7,819 bases of DNA from an uncultured Selenomonadales bacterium (GTDB lineage Bacteria; Bacillota_C; Negativicutes; Selenomonadales; Selenomonadaceae), in assembly GCA_937907035.1 (NCBI GenBank), contig CALCTX010000057.1:1-7819 (forward strand), read 5' to 3'. The stretch's first letter is position 1; the number at the start of each line of letters is the position of its first letter. The position numbers and the translations under genes are program-made. The notes under the pieces are model-generated. The model was not told the origin of the DNA. It saw only the letters and a list, made by a program, of their open reading frames with translations, and ran no database searches. Positions 1 to 6,523 of the stretch are shown piece after piece.

Positions 1-40
1 TTGTAAGCATTTCAGTAATTTTATCTAAAACTTCTGTAGA

Positions 41-226
41 TTAAACAGCCACACAATCCATACCTAAAAGATTCCATAAAAATTGTATAAGCATAGAGAT
101 TAAAGCAATAATAAGTGCTGAAACTAAGTCTAAAACAATACAAAAAACCAATGTAATAGAAGGTGGATTTATCCAACTTTGAGCTATTAACTGAATGATT
201 TCTCCTAAAATAATAGGAAGCTCCAT
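41..226 (-). CDS. Small hydrophobic membrane protein, probably 5'-truncated
   Basis: I do not recognise this protein. The frame is mostly hydrophobic, with two likely membrane segments (roughly residues 1-17 and 22-52 from the first ATG), and it ends in Val-Ala-Val. The frame stays open about 17 codons upstream of that ATG, to a stop at 278-280, and those codons are also hydrophobic (LLKIFQLLVKIIVFI). There is no Shine-Dalgarno before the ATG at 226, so the true start is probably missing and the gene is likely cut where the AT-rich block ends near 285. The overlapping longer frame on the same strand is rich in Tyr, Phe and Ser, as expected of an out-of-frame reading of AT-rich membrane-protein DNA, and was discarded. 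Base composition is far more AT-rich than the rest of the window, which suggests a different source genome. Coding status is plausible, not proven. Confidence 0.35.
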   Translation of the reverse strand: MELPIILGEIIQLIAQSWINPPSITLVFCIVLDLVSALIIALISMLIQFLWNLLGMDCVAV

Positions 227-405
227 AATAAAAACTATAATTTTTACTAAAAGCTGAAAGATTTTTAATAAAGCAATTCAAAAATGCTGTGAATCGCGGC
301 GGGTGTCAACAGAAGATAAATTACGGTTGCGGAAATTGAAAAGTGAGCGTAAAAATGATTGATATGCGTTAGAGCACAAGGTCTTTTGTTTGGGGAGATG
401 ATACT

Positions 406-1698
406 ATGAGCAGGAGAAACGGTAAAATGATATCCCGACGGACATTTTTGCAGTCAGCGGGCGTATTGAGTACGCTGCTCTTTTGCGGTTGTTCGGTAAA
501 TTTACCCATAAAAAAAGCAGTGCGTACTTTGGGTGGGAAAGACTTGCCGGACAGTGAGTATGTACGGCAGATCATTACGGCTGATCCATCGGTATCACGA
601 ACGATAATGTGGCAATCCGCAAATGAGCAAAAACTGGCAACGGTGACAGTTCGGGAAAAAGGGTCGATACAGGAACGGAGCTTTTCGGCAGAAAGTGAAG
701 CATATACTGATGACCGGCAAAAGTTATTTCTGCATACGGCTTATATTGACGGATTGAAAGCAGATACTGTTTATGAATATCAATTGCGAAATCAAAAAGA
801 AACTTCGGAATGGTATTTTTTACGGACAGCCGGCAAAGGCAAATTCAAGGCACTGATATTTCCTGATTCACAATGCAACGATTATTCGGTTTGGGAAAAC
901 AATGTAAAACTGGCAGCAAAACAGCAGCCGGATGCAGATTTTTTTATCAACATGGGCGATCTGGTCGATAATGGAGAAGACCATACTCAATGGGATGCCT
1001 GGCTGTCAGCAGTCAATGTACTGACGGCGCAGATACCATTTGCCCCGGTGATGGGCAACCACGAAACCTATGATAAAAAATGGCAGTGCCGGTTTCCTCA
1101 GGCATATATTAAAGAATTTGCCGTGCCGGCAAATGGCAATAAGGAATTTGACCGTTGCTATTATTCATTTGATTGGGGAGAGGTGCATTTTGTTGTTCTC
1201 AATACTCAATGGGATGAATTGGAAGAATTTCGGGCAGGGATTCTCGATTATCAAAAAGAATGGCTGCGTAATGACATTTCCCGGACAAATAAGCGTTGGA
1301 AAGTAGCGTTGTTTCATAAAGATGTATTAAAATACGCAATAAAAAACCGGCCTGAGCGGCAGGCCGGAATTGGCGAAGCAGGTATGTATCTTGCTCCGAT
1401 TTTGGAAGAATTGGGCTTTGATCTGGTCCTTACGGCACATCTTCATACCTATCGCAACCGCGGACATTTAAAGGCTTTTGCTTCTGACAAAAGCGGTCCG
1501 GTCTATCTTCTTACCGGTGTGGCCGGAAATATCTTTTACAGTGGATTTTGGCTTGATCATGAACTCGATAAAGTAAAAGCGCCGGTACCGGAAAAAGGCA
1601 ATTATCTGACTTTGACTTATGAAGAAGATCATCTGTTGGTGGAAAGTTATCTGTTTAATGGTGAAAAATTCGATGAGATGCGTATTGAAAAGAGATGA
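406..1698 (+). CDS. Tat-exported lipoprotein metallophosphoesterase (purple-acid-phosphatase-like)
   Basis: This is a 430-residue secreted phosphoesterase of the calcineurin-like superfamily. Its N-terminus has a twin-arginine motif (SRRTFLQ, residues 10-16), a hydrophobic stretch and a lipobox-like FCGC (26-29), so the mature protein is probably a lipoprotein outside the inner membrane. Residues about 50-140 resemble the fibronectin-like N-terminal domain of purple acid phosphatases. The catalytic domain shows the metal-binding blocks in order: D154 in FPDSQ, D185 in GDLVDNG, N218-H219-E220 in GNHE, H304 in LFHKD, and H345/H347 in AHLHTY. Classical purple acid phosphatases have GDxxY at the second block; here no Tyr is present, so the exact metal pair and substrate are open. 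Two starts are credible: ATG 406 with GGGGAG at 392-397, and ATG 427 with AGGAGA at 412-417. The second places the Arg pair nearer the N-terminus. A weak promoter may lie within 327-360. The gene is monocistronic, ending before the terminator at 1755-1785. Confidence 0.9.
   Translation: MSRRNGKMISRRTFLQSAGVLSTLLFCGCSVNLPIKKAVRTLGGKDLPDSEYVRQIITADPSVSRTIMWQSANEQKLATVTVREKGSIQERSFSAESEAYTDDRQKLFLHTAYIDGLKADTVYEYQLRNQKETSEWYFLRTAGKGKFKALIFPDSQCNDYSVWENNVKLAAKQQPDADFFINMGDLVDNGEDHTQWDAWLSAVNVLTAQIPFAPVMGNHETYDKKWQCRFPQAYIKEFAVPANGNKEFDRCYYSFDWGEVHFVVLNTQWDELEEFRAGILDYQKEWLRNDISRTNKRWKVALFHKDVLKYAIKNRPERQAGIGEAGMYLAPILEELGFDLVLTAHLHTYRNRGHLKAFASDKSGPVYLLTGVAGNIFYSGFWLDHELDKVKAPVPEKGNYLTLTYEEDHLLVESYLFNGEKFDEMRIEKR
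1341..1367 (-). terminator. Intrinsic-terminator-like hairpin antisense inside the phosphatase gene
   Basis: A perfect 7-bp inverted repeat (CCGGCCT at 1347-1353, AGGCCGG at 1361-1367, 7-base loop) is directly preceded on the plus strand by six A residues (1341-1346). Read on the minus strand this is a GC-rich stem followed by a run of six T, the layout of a Rho-independent terminator. It lies in codons for KNRPERQAGIG of the phosphatase, so it may be a coincidence of codon choice, or it may stop antisense transcription. Confidence 0.4.
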
Positions 1699-1754
1699 CC
1701 TTTAAAAGCCATAACTAAAAGGAGAGATCACATTAAGGTGATATTACCTCGTCA

Positions 1755-1785
1755 TTCCGGGCTTAGACCCGGAAGCTCTTTTTTT
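1755..1785 (+). terminator. Rho-independent terminator after the phosphatase gene
   Basis: A 7-bp perfect stem (TTCCGGG 1755-1761, CCCGGAA 1768-1774) with a 6-base loop is followed after four bases by seven T (1779-1785). It begins 57 bases after the phosphatase stop codon. The core, GTCATTCCGGGCTTAGACCC, resembles a motif that recurs in intergenic regions of many bacteria, so it may also be a dispersed element. Just upstream, ATCAC (1727-1731) and GTGAT (1738-1742) form a second, weaker hairpin with a 6-base loop. Confidence 0.8.
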
Positions 1786-1893
1786 ACATATCATGATTGT
1801 TTGACATAAGACTATTTATTGGCTATTTTTTTACCATCGGCAAAAGTGTTAAAAATGATCAGTAAAATTATATTACTTTTTGGCATTTCATGA

Positions 1894-1925
1894 TTGCAAA
1901 TTATCTAAATATTTGATATTATAAT
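1894..1925 (+). promoter_or_regulatory. Candidate sigma-70-type promoter for the tetR-chemoreceptor transcript
   Basis: TTGCAA (1894-1899) and TATTAT (1917-1922) are 17 bases apart, and a perfect TATAAT overlaps at 1920-1925 with a longer 20-base spacer. A second possible pair lies upstream at TTGACA (1801-1806) with TATTTT (1824-1829), also 17 bases apart. The gene-free stretch 1699-2013 is strongly AT-rich after the terminator and holds only these promoters, the two palindromes below and the TetR ribosome binding site. AT-rich DNA gives many chance -10 matches. Confidence 0.45.
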
Positions 1926-1946
1926 ATTAATAATAAATCTATTAAT
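1926..1946 (+). promoter_or_regulatory. 21-bp palindrome, candidate TetR operator
   Basis: ATTAATA (1926-1932) and TATTAAT (1940-1946) are perfect inverted repeats with a 7-base spacer. The element starts right after the candidate -10 box at 1920-1925, where a bound repressor would block transcription. TetR-family proteins usually bind such palindromes near their own gene, so self-regulation is the natural inference. All-AT arms in AT-rich DNA weaken the case. Confidence 0.4.
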
Positions 1947-1971
1947 GACTTAAAAATTATTATATCTACTA

Positions 1972-1986
1972 TTAATAATTTATTAA
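1972..1986 (+). promoter_or_regulatory. 15-bp AT palindrome upstream of tetR
   Basis: TTAATAA (1972-1978), a single central T, and TTATTAA (1980-1986) form a perfect palindrome 27 bases before the TetR start codon. It shares the TTAATA core with the palindrome at 1926-1946, with centres about 43 bases apart. It could be a second operator site or a chance feature of AT-rich DNA. Confidence 0.3.
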
Positions 1987-2013
1987 GCTAATTGCAAAAC
2001 GGGAGGAACGGAT

Positions 2014-2595
2014 ATGCCAGTAAAACTTACAAAAAAAGAACGTCGAAAAGCAACAGATAAAGCGATCATTGAAGCGGCGGTAACAGAGTTTGCTGAAAAA
2101 GGATTTGCCAGGGCGCGAGTGGCAAATATTGCAGCACGAGCCGGAGTGTCACAAGGGTTGGTTTCCCAGAATTTCGGCAATAAAGAACGATTGTTTATGA
2201 CGACGACATCATTGGTGGATTCAGATTGTTTTTCTCCGGATACGGATGCTGATACAGTACCGGAGATATTATATAAAGTAATTGATGCGTGGAAAAATAT
2301 CTATAAAGAGCAGCCGACACATTTTCAGTTGCTTTATATGTTGACCCATGTTATTGATTTTCCGGAGATAATTGCGAAGGGAGTGGAAGCGCGTTTCAAA
2401 TTGAGTCCGGTTTATGCAGCAATCGAAAAAGCTCAGGAAGCGGGCGATTTCCCTGCAGGTGATGTGATGGAGATGATGTGGGATTTATTCCGGGCAACGG
2501 TATCGATGATTTATTATTATAATAAAGCCGGGGTTGAGTTGCCGGAAAATGAGCTTTTCTTACGGTTGATAGGGTACAAACCGAAAAAGGCTTGA
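2014..2595 (+). CDS. TetR/AcrR-family transcriptional regulator
   Basis: This 193-residue protein has the usual TetR-family length and layout. After a basic N-terminus (KLTKKERRKATDK), residues about 16-62 form the DNA-binding domain: a first helix (AIIEAAVTEFAEKGF) and a helix-turn-helix (VANIAARAGVSQGLVSQNFG) followed by the typical NKERLF. The remainder is the variable ligand-binding and dimerisation domain, and its ligand cannot be read from sequence. The start is supported by GGGAGG at 2001-2006, seven bases before the ATG. The chemoreceptor gene begins 66 bases after the stop with no terminator between, so the two are probably co-transcribed, and the regulator may control both. The palindromes at 1926-1946 and 1972-1986 are candidate binding sites. 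Confidence 0.9.
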   Translation: MPVKLTKKERRKATDKAIIEAAVTEFAEKGFARARVANIAARAGVSQGLVSQNFGNKERLFMTTTSLVDSDCFSPDTDADTVPEILYKVIDAWKNIYKEQPTHFQLLYMLTHVIDFPEIIAKGVEARFKLSPVYAAIEKAQEAGDFPAGDVMEMMWDLFRATVSMIYYYNKAGVELPENELFLRLIGYKPKKA

Positions 2596-2661
2596 TGAAA
2601 AGGTTTCTGACAATAAAGTAGGGCAATCCTTTGAGTTTATGGGAAATGAGGGGGAGAAGTT

Positions 2662-4347
2662 ATGAAATTACAACACAAATCGGTATTCGGGTTCAACTTT
2701 TTCGTGGTGGTTGTCTGTGTGTGCATGTGCTATTTAGGCTATCGCAGCGCGAATAACGGGTTTGAGGTAGCTCTCACAGACAAGGCAAATGCAGATATCC
2801 GGTCAGCATTTGAGATCACAAGCCTTACTTATCCCGGCGATTGGTCGGTTATAGATGGTAAGCTTTACAAAGGTGATGTTCAGATCAACGGGAACAACGC
2901 ATTTGTAGATAAACTCGGCAAGATCACCGGCAACAATGTTACGATATTCTGCGGAGATACCCGTATCGCTACCACCTTCATCAAAGGTGACGGCACCAGA
3001 GCAACAGGTACGAAAGCTTCTGAAGCAGTTATCAAGCAGGTTTTGACGGACGGAAAAGACTTCCATGGTTATGCTGATGTTTTAGGCAACAGATATTTCA
3101 GCGTATACAATGTTATCAAGAATGCCAAAGGCGAAAAAGTCGGTATGATGTTCATGGGCATTCCGACAAAAGACATCGATGAACTCCAGCATGGCTATCT
3201 GAAGACCATGGGCTTTACAGCTCTGGTGGTAATAGTAGTTCTTGGCAGTATCGGCTGGTTCGTTGTCGGTGCAGTTGTAAAGCCGCTCCTGGCACTTAAA
3301 TCACAGCTGGCAGTAATTGCATCCGGTAACCTCAAAGCAGAAGATATCAACCTTGACAGCGGAGATGAGATCGCCGAAGTAGCAAGCAGTGCCAATCAGA
3401 TGAAAGGCTCACTGCATGAAGTAATGATCCAGTGCGCACATTCGGCAGAACAAGTAGCAGCATCCTCCGAAGAGCTCACAGCAAGTGCATCCCAGACGGC
3501 TACAACGGTTCATCAGGTAGCAGAGAGCGTATGCAAGATGGCAGAAGGAGCAGATCAGCAGTCAACAGCATTAGAAGCAGTAACAAATCAGGCAGAAAAT
3601 CTTGACACAAAGATGTCGTCACTCAATGAGAGTGCGCTGGTCATGAAGAATGTAGCAGAAGACAGCCGGAAGAATGCAGCATCCGGACGTGAATCAGTAG
3701 AACATGCAGTAGACCAGATCAAGCGGATGGCAGTCCAGATGAACGCATCGGCAAAAGTAGTTGAGACATTGGGCGAGCGGTCAAATGAGATCGGACAGAT
3801 AGTAGAGACGATCTCCAATATCGCCGGACAGACAAACTTGCTGGCACTCAATGCGGCAATTGAAGCAGCGCGTGCAGGAGAAGCCGGCCGTGGATTTGCG
3901 GTAGTAGCGGAAGAAGTAAGAAAGCTGGCAGAACAATCCGGAGAAGCGGCAACGAGCATAGCCGGACTTATCGGAGCGATCCAGGATGATACCAATGAAG
4001 CCGTAGTAGCAATAAAGAAGGGCAACGAAGAAGTACAGGCAGGATCACAGGTTGTCAGTGAAGCAGGCGAAGCATTCGCTCATATAGAACAGCTTATCTC
4101 TGATCTGTATGCACATGTAGAGGCATCGCTGAAGAATATCAACGATGCGAAGGACAGCAGTCAGTCGATTGTTTCGGCAGTAACAGAAGTACAGCGTGTA
4201 AGTGTTGAAGTTGCAAATGAGGCACAAAATGTATCGGCATCGACAGAGGAACAGGCAGCAACGATGCAGGAAATCGTTCAGGCCAGCCAGTCGTTGGCAG
4301 ATATGGCTCAGAAGCTTCAGAATGAGGTCAACAAGTTCAGCGTTTAA
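2662..4347 (+). CDS. Methyl-accepting chemotaxis protein with periplasmic single Cache domain
   Basis: This 561-residue transmembrane chemoreceptor senses a ligand outside the membrane and signals through CheA/CheW. Order of parts: membrane segment 1 (about 9-27), a sensor of about 150 residues resembling the single Cache type (about 35-175, including [16 protein letters not shown] and YFSVYNVI), membrane segment 2 (about 184-206), HAMP (about 207-256), then the cytoplasmic coiled coil. The conserved hairpin tip is clear ([18 protein letters not shown], 390-407, then [18 protein letters not shown]). From HAMP to the C-terminus is about 305 residues, near 44 heptads. There is no CheR-binding pentapeptide at the end. 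GGGGGAG lies just before the ATG. It follows the TetR gene in a likely operon and ends before a strong terminator. Codon choice (many ATC, AAC, GCA) looks different from the ATT- and GAT-rich flanking genes. The ligand is unknown. Confidence 0.95.
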   Translation: MKLQHKSVFGFNFFVVVVCVCMCYLGYRSANNGFEVALTDKANADIRSAFEITSLTYPGDWSVIDGKLYKGDVQINGNNAFVDKLGKITGNNVTIFCGDTRIATTFIKGDGTRATGTKASEAVIKQVLTDGKDFHGYADVLGNRYFSVYNVIKNAKGEKVGMMFMGIPTKDIDELQHGYLKTMGFTALVVIVVLGSIGWFVVGAVVKPLLALKSQLAVIASGNLKAEDINLDSGDEIAEVASSANQMKGSLHEVMIQCAHSAEQVAASSEELTASASQTATTVHQVAESVCKMAEGADQQSTALEAVTNQAENLDTKMSSLNESALVMKNVAEDSRKNAASGRESVEHAVDQIKRMAVQMNASAKVVETLGERSNEIGQIVETISNIAGQTNLLALNAAIEAARAGEAGRGFAVVAEEVRKLAEQSGEAATSIAGLIGAIQDDTNEAVVAIKKGNEEVQAGSQVVSEAGEAFAHIEQLISDLYAHVEASLKNINDAKDSSQSIVSAVTEVQRVSVEVANEAQNVSASTEEQAATMQEIVQASQSLADMAQKLQNEVNKFSV

Positions 4348-4381
4348 TTTTCTTAATACTGATAAGTGTTGTACGATAAAG

Positions 4382-4406
4382 GAGAGCCTTTCGGGGCTCT
4401 CTTTTT
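4382..4406 (+). terminator. Rho-independent terminator after the chemoreceptor gene
   Basis: GAGAGCC (4382-4388) and GGCTCTC (4395-4401) form a perfect 7-bp stem with a 6-base loop, followed by five T (4402-4406). The A-rich bases just upstream can pair with the T run and lengthen the stem. It lies 34 bases after the chemoreceptor stop and separates that operon from the lptD-like gene. Confidence 0.9.
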
Positions 4407-4435
4407 ATGTCTGAATAAGATTGACAGAATGCAAA

Positions 4436-4469
4436 TGAATGGCGAAAAATATAGATAAATGGTGAAAAA
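4436..4469 (+). repeat. Two direct repeats 20 bp apart upstream of the lptD-like promoter
   Basis: TGAATGGCGAAAAA (4436-4449) and TAAATGGTGAAAAA (4456-4469) match at 12 of 14 positions and are offset by exactly 20 bases, about two helical turns. The second copy ends four bases before the candidate -35 box at 4474. This spacing would let a dimeric or tandem regulator bind one face of the DNA next to RNA polymerase. A perfect TTGACA at 4421-4426 lies just before the first copy but has no good -10 at normal spacing. Confidence 0.35.
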
Positions 4470-4473
4470 CCTT

Positions 4474-4502
4474 TTGCACTTGCAGTCAGTATGATGTAAA
4501 AT
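4474..4502 (+). promoter_or_regulatory. Candidate promoter of the lptD-like gene
   Basis: TTGCAC (4474-4479) and TAAAAT (4497-4502) are 17 bases apart. The -10 box matches consensus at five of six positions; the -35 box is weak. Transcription would begin near 4509, about 40 bases before the preferred ATG at 4550. The region lies between the terminator at 4382-4406 and the gene, so a promoter is expected here. Confidence 0.5.
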
Positions 4503-4549
4503 TATATGAGGTATAAGCTCGATTTTTGCGGATGGGAGTCGTTTTGCAG

Positions 4550-6103
4550 ATGCGAATAGATTTAAAGCGTAGTATTTGTTTGGGGGTTATGGCGGCAGCA
4601 CTTTTGCCAAACAGTATATCTTTGGCTGAATATAGGTCATCATCAACTGAAACAGGTATTAATCGGCTTGACTATCTTGAGAATCAGAAACGTACAGCCA
4701 GACAGAATGCCTTAAACGAAGAAGAACAAAAACTGGCAGAGGAATCTGCCAAGATGCGGGCTGAACGAAAGAAACCGCTTGACCCCAATAAGCCATCACC
4801 AGCGGCATTTGAAGGGGACGAGATTTTTTATGATATGGAAACCGGCGATGCTTTTGCCAAAGGACATGTGAAGGTAACTCAGGAGGAAGGCCGCCGTTTA
4901 CTGGCTGATGAGGCTAAAGGCAATCTTAAGACAAAAGATGTCTACATTGAAGATGAAGCTTATCTGATGCAATTGGTTCCTATGCAGACAAGAGTCCGTT
5001 TGAAGGGATGGCATACTGATTACAATTATGAAAAAAAGACCGGCAAGATGTTTGAAGCCAACGGGAAAGCCGGTAATCATTATATTAAAGCGCATAAAGT
5101 AGAGTTTTATCCGGACCGGGTATTGCTTTATGAGAGTGTGGCAACAAAATGCGGGGCAAAAAAACCTGATTATCGTTGGGAAGCGGAATATGTCGAAGTT
5201 TTTCCGAATGATATTATGATCCTGCATGATGTGGATTTTTATATTGGCGGGATGCTCGTTTTCCATAAGGATCGTTATGTTGCCGATATAAGTGGAAAAA
5301 CCGAGGAAGTAACGTTGCCGAAGGTTGGTTATGACAGTGATGATGGGTGGTGGATTTCTCAAGACACTACTACACCGATCACAGATAAGGTTTTTCTTGA
5401 TGCGTACATTTTGTTTATGAGTCATCAGAAATTCAAGTCTAATACGGAGTTACGCTGGGCTAATGGTGGCAATAGTTTAGAGGTTCAATATGGTTATTAT
5501 CGCGACAGTGATGATAATTGGATCAAAAAATACCCGTCATTTATTTATTCGTATGGCAATCGGATTGGCAAATCGGCTTTTTCTTATTCGTTGCATGATG
5601 AGATCGGTCATTGGTATGACCGGGGCAAGCGGAGTATTCATCATAAATATGGTGTTTCCTTGTCTCATGCACCGATCACATTTTGTGATAATTTCCGATT
5701 ATATCTTTCTGCCGGTTATGATGTTACAAAAGAAACTTATGATCACTCAACCAGCAAAGGTTGGTCTTACAGTGGTTTGTTGATGAAAGATATTGGCCCG
5801 GCAGTGACAGTATATACTGGTTATTCTTATTCAGCTACCAATTCACAGAATACCGTATTTAATTACGGATTGAATGACTATTCCCGTAAATTGGAGTATG
5901 GTCTCAGTGTCAAGATCACACCGCGGGATCGGTTGGTTTTTGGTCAGTATTATGATACGGGGGCTAATCGGTTGCGAGAGGTTGATTGTTATTGGTTCCA
6001 TGATATGCATTGTGCACAATTTATTGTCCGTTATCGGATCGAGCGCGATAAGAAAGAACGACAGGGAACTGTGAATGTCAGTCTGCAGTTTACTCCGTGG
6101 TAA
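4550..6103 (+). CDS. lptD: LptD/OstA-like outer-membrane LPS-assembly protein
   Basis: This protein probably inserts lipopolysaccharide into the outer membrane, the last step of the Lpt pathway. From ATG 4550 it is 517 residues. A signal peptide (KR, hydrophobic core 8-20, likely cut after SISLA at 22-26) precedes a charged helical stretch (about 43-80). Residues about 85-245 resemble the OstA/LptA jellyroll domain with its repeating short strands (EGDEIFYD, GDAFAKGHVKVT). The block C201...PDYRWEAEYVEVFP...GGMLVFHKD is typical of the LptD linker into the barrel. The rest is alternating aromatic strands ending in VNVSLQFTPW, an aromatic C-terminus as in outer-membrane barrels. Four Cys follow the signal peptide (201, 379, 480, 488). 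It is short beside the roughly 780-residue E. coli LptD. TTG 4526 and ATG 4532 are in-frame alternatives, but GGGAG (4534-4538) and the signal peptide favour 4550. The family is clear; one-to-one orthology is inferred. Confidence 0.85.
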   Translation: MRIDLKRSICLGVMAAALLPNSISLAEYRSSSTETGINRLDYLENQKRTARQNALNEEEQKLAEESAKMRAERKKPLDPNKPSPAAFEGDEIFYDMETGDAFAKGHVKVTQEEGRRLLADEAKGNLKTKDVYIEDEAYLMQLVPMQTRVRLKGWHTDYNYEKKTGKMFEANGKAGNHYIKAHKVEFYPDRVLLYESVATKCGAKKPDYRWEAEYVEVFPNDIMILHDVDFYIGGMLVFHKDRYVADISGKTEEVTLPKVGYDSDDGWWISQDTTTPITDKVFLDAYILFMSHQKFKSNTELRWANGGNSLEVQYGYYRDSDDNWIKKYPSFIYSYGNRIGKSAFSYSLHDEIGHWYDRGKRSIHHKYGVSLSHAPITFCDNFRLYLSAGYDVTKETYDHSTSKGWSYSGLLMKDIGPAVTVYTGYSYSATNSQNTVFNYGLNDYSRKLEYGLSVKITPRDRLVFGQYYDTGANRLREVDCYWFHDMHCAQFIVRYRIERDKKERQGTVNVSLQFTPW

Positions 6104-6128
6104 GGAGCGGATGGAATGAAACAAGAAC
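6102..6128 (+). other. Ribosome binding site and first codons of a cut-off gene
   Basis: AAGGAG (6102-6107) overlaps the lptD-like stop codon and lies eight bases before ATG 6116, an ideal start site for a next gene in the operon. Only about four codons (Met-Lys-Gln-Glu) fit the local composition. After about 6128 the DNA becomes GC-rich and encodes DnaJ on the other strand. The downstream plus-strand frame is therefore a shadow and the real gene is missing. Its identity cannot be told. Confidence 0.5.
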
Positions 6129-6523
6129 TCGCAGAGCTTGTGGATGAGCTTGCCGGTACCGCCGCAGTTGGGGCAGGCGCCCTGGGACTGCATCATGCCG
6201 AAGGGAGTCCGCTGTGTCACCTTTACTTGGCCGCGGCCTCCGCAGTCGGGGCATGTCTTGGGGGTGGTGCCTTTCTGTGCGCCGGTGCCTCCGCAGTCGG
6301 AGCATTTCTGCACACGGTTGAAAGAGACTTCTTTCTTCGAGCCGAAAACAGCCTCCTCAAAGGAAAGGGCAAGACGCACCCTCACGTCCTCGCCCCGGAT
6401 GGGGCCGTTGGAACGGCGGGTGCTGCCGCCTCCGAAGAAGCTTGAAAAGATATCGGAAATGTCAAAACCGTCAAAACCGAAACCGCCCGCACCGCCGAAG
6501 CCACCCGTGCCGATGCGGCCGTA
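6129..6523 (-). pseudogene. dnaJ: Internal fragment of chaperone DnaJ (Gly/Phe region and zinc-finger domain)
   Basis: This fragment covers the middle of DnaJ, the Hsp40 co-chaperone of DnaK. Reading down from 6523 it has the Gly/Phe-rich linker (GTGGFGGAGGFGFDGFDIS), DIFSSFFGGG, the start of the substrate-binding region (RGEDVRVRLALSFEEAVFGS), and three zinc-binding motifs: CSDCGGTG, CPDCGGRG and CPNCGGTG. The fourth CxxCxGxG motif, the rest of the C-terminal domain and the whole N-terminal J domain with its HPD motif are absent. The frame continues past both ends into unrelated sequence: antisense of the lptD-like gene below about 6129, and non-DnaJ sequence above about 6523. In the last codons HKLCEF replaces the usual HKPC-type sequence, so the break is at or just after that Cys. 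The style looks Firmicute-like (Clostridia), but GC is much higher than in the lptD block. It cannot make a working chaperone as it stands. Confidence 0.85.

Noticed and set aside
21..281. Longer minus-strand frame overlapping the AT-rich membrane ORF
   Set aside because: Rich in Tyr, Phe, Ser and Cys, typical of an off-frame reading; the shorter hydrophobic frame is more protein-like.
1699..2013. Possible small gene, riboswitch or CRISPR-like repeat in the long AT-rich gap
   Set aside because: No open frame with a ribosome binding site, no regular repeat spacing and no conserved riboswitch core; only terminator, promoter and palindrome signals are visible.
3588..4025. Minus-strand frame of 145 codons inside the chemoreceptor
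   Set aside because: Shadow frame created by the Ala-rich codon pattern of the signalling domain; no ribosome binding site and no recognisable motif.
4898..5425. Minus-strand frame of 175 codons inside the lptD-like gene
   Set aside because: Antisense to a convincing gene, with no start signals or recognisable motif.
6116..6445. Plus-strand frame of 109 codons after the lptD-like gene, starting at a good ribosome binding site
   Set aside because: Beyond the first few codons it is the complement of the DnaJ zinc-finger coding sequence and is Ala/Gly-rich nonsense.
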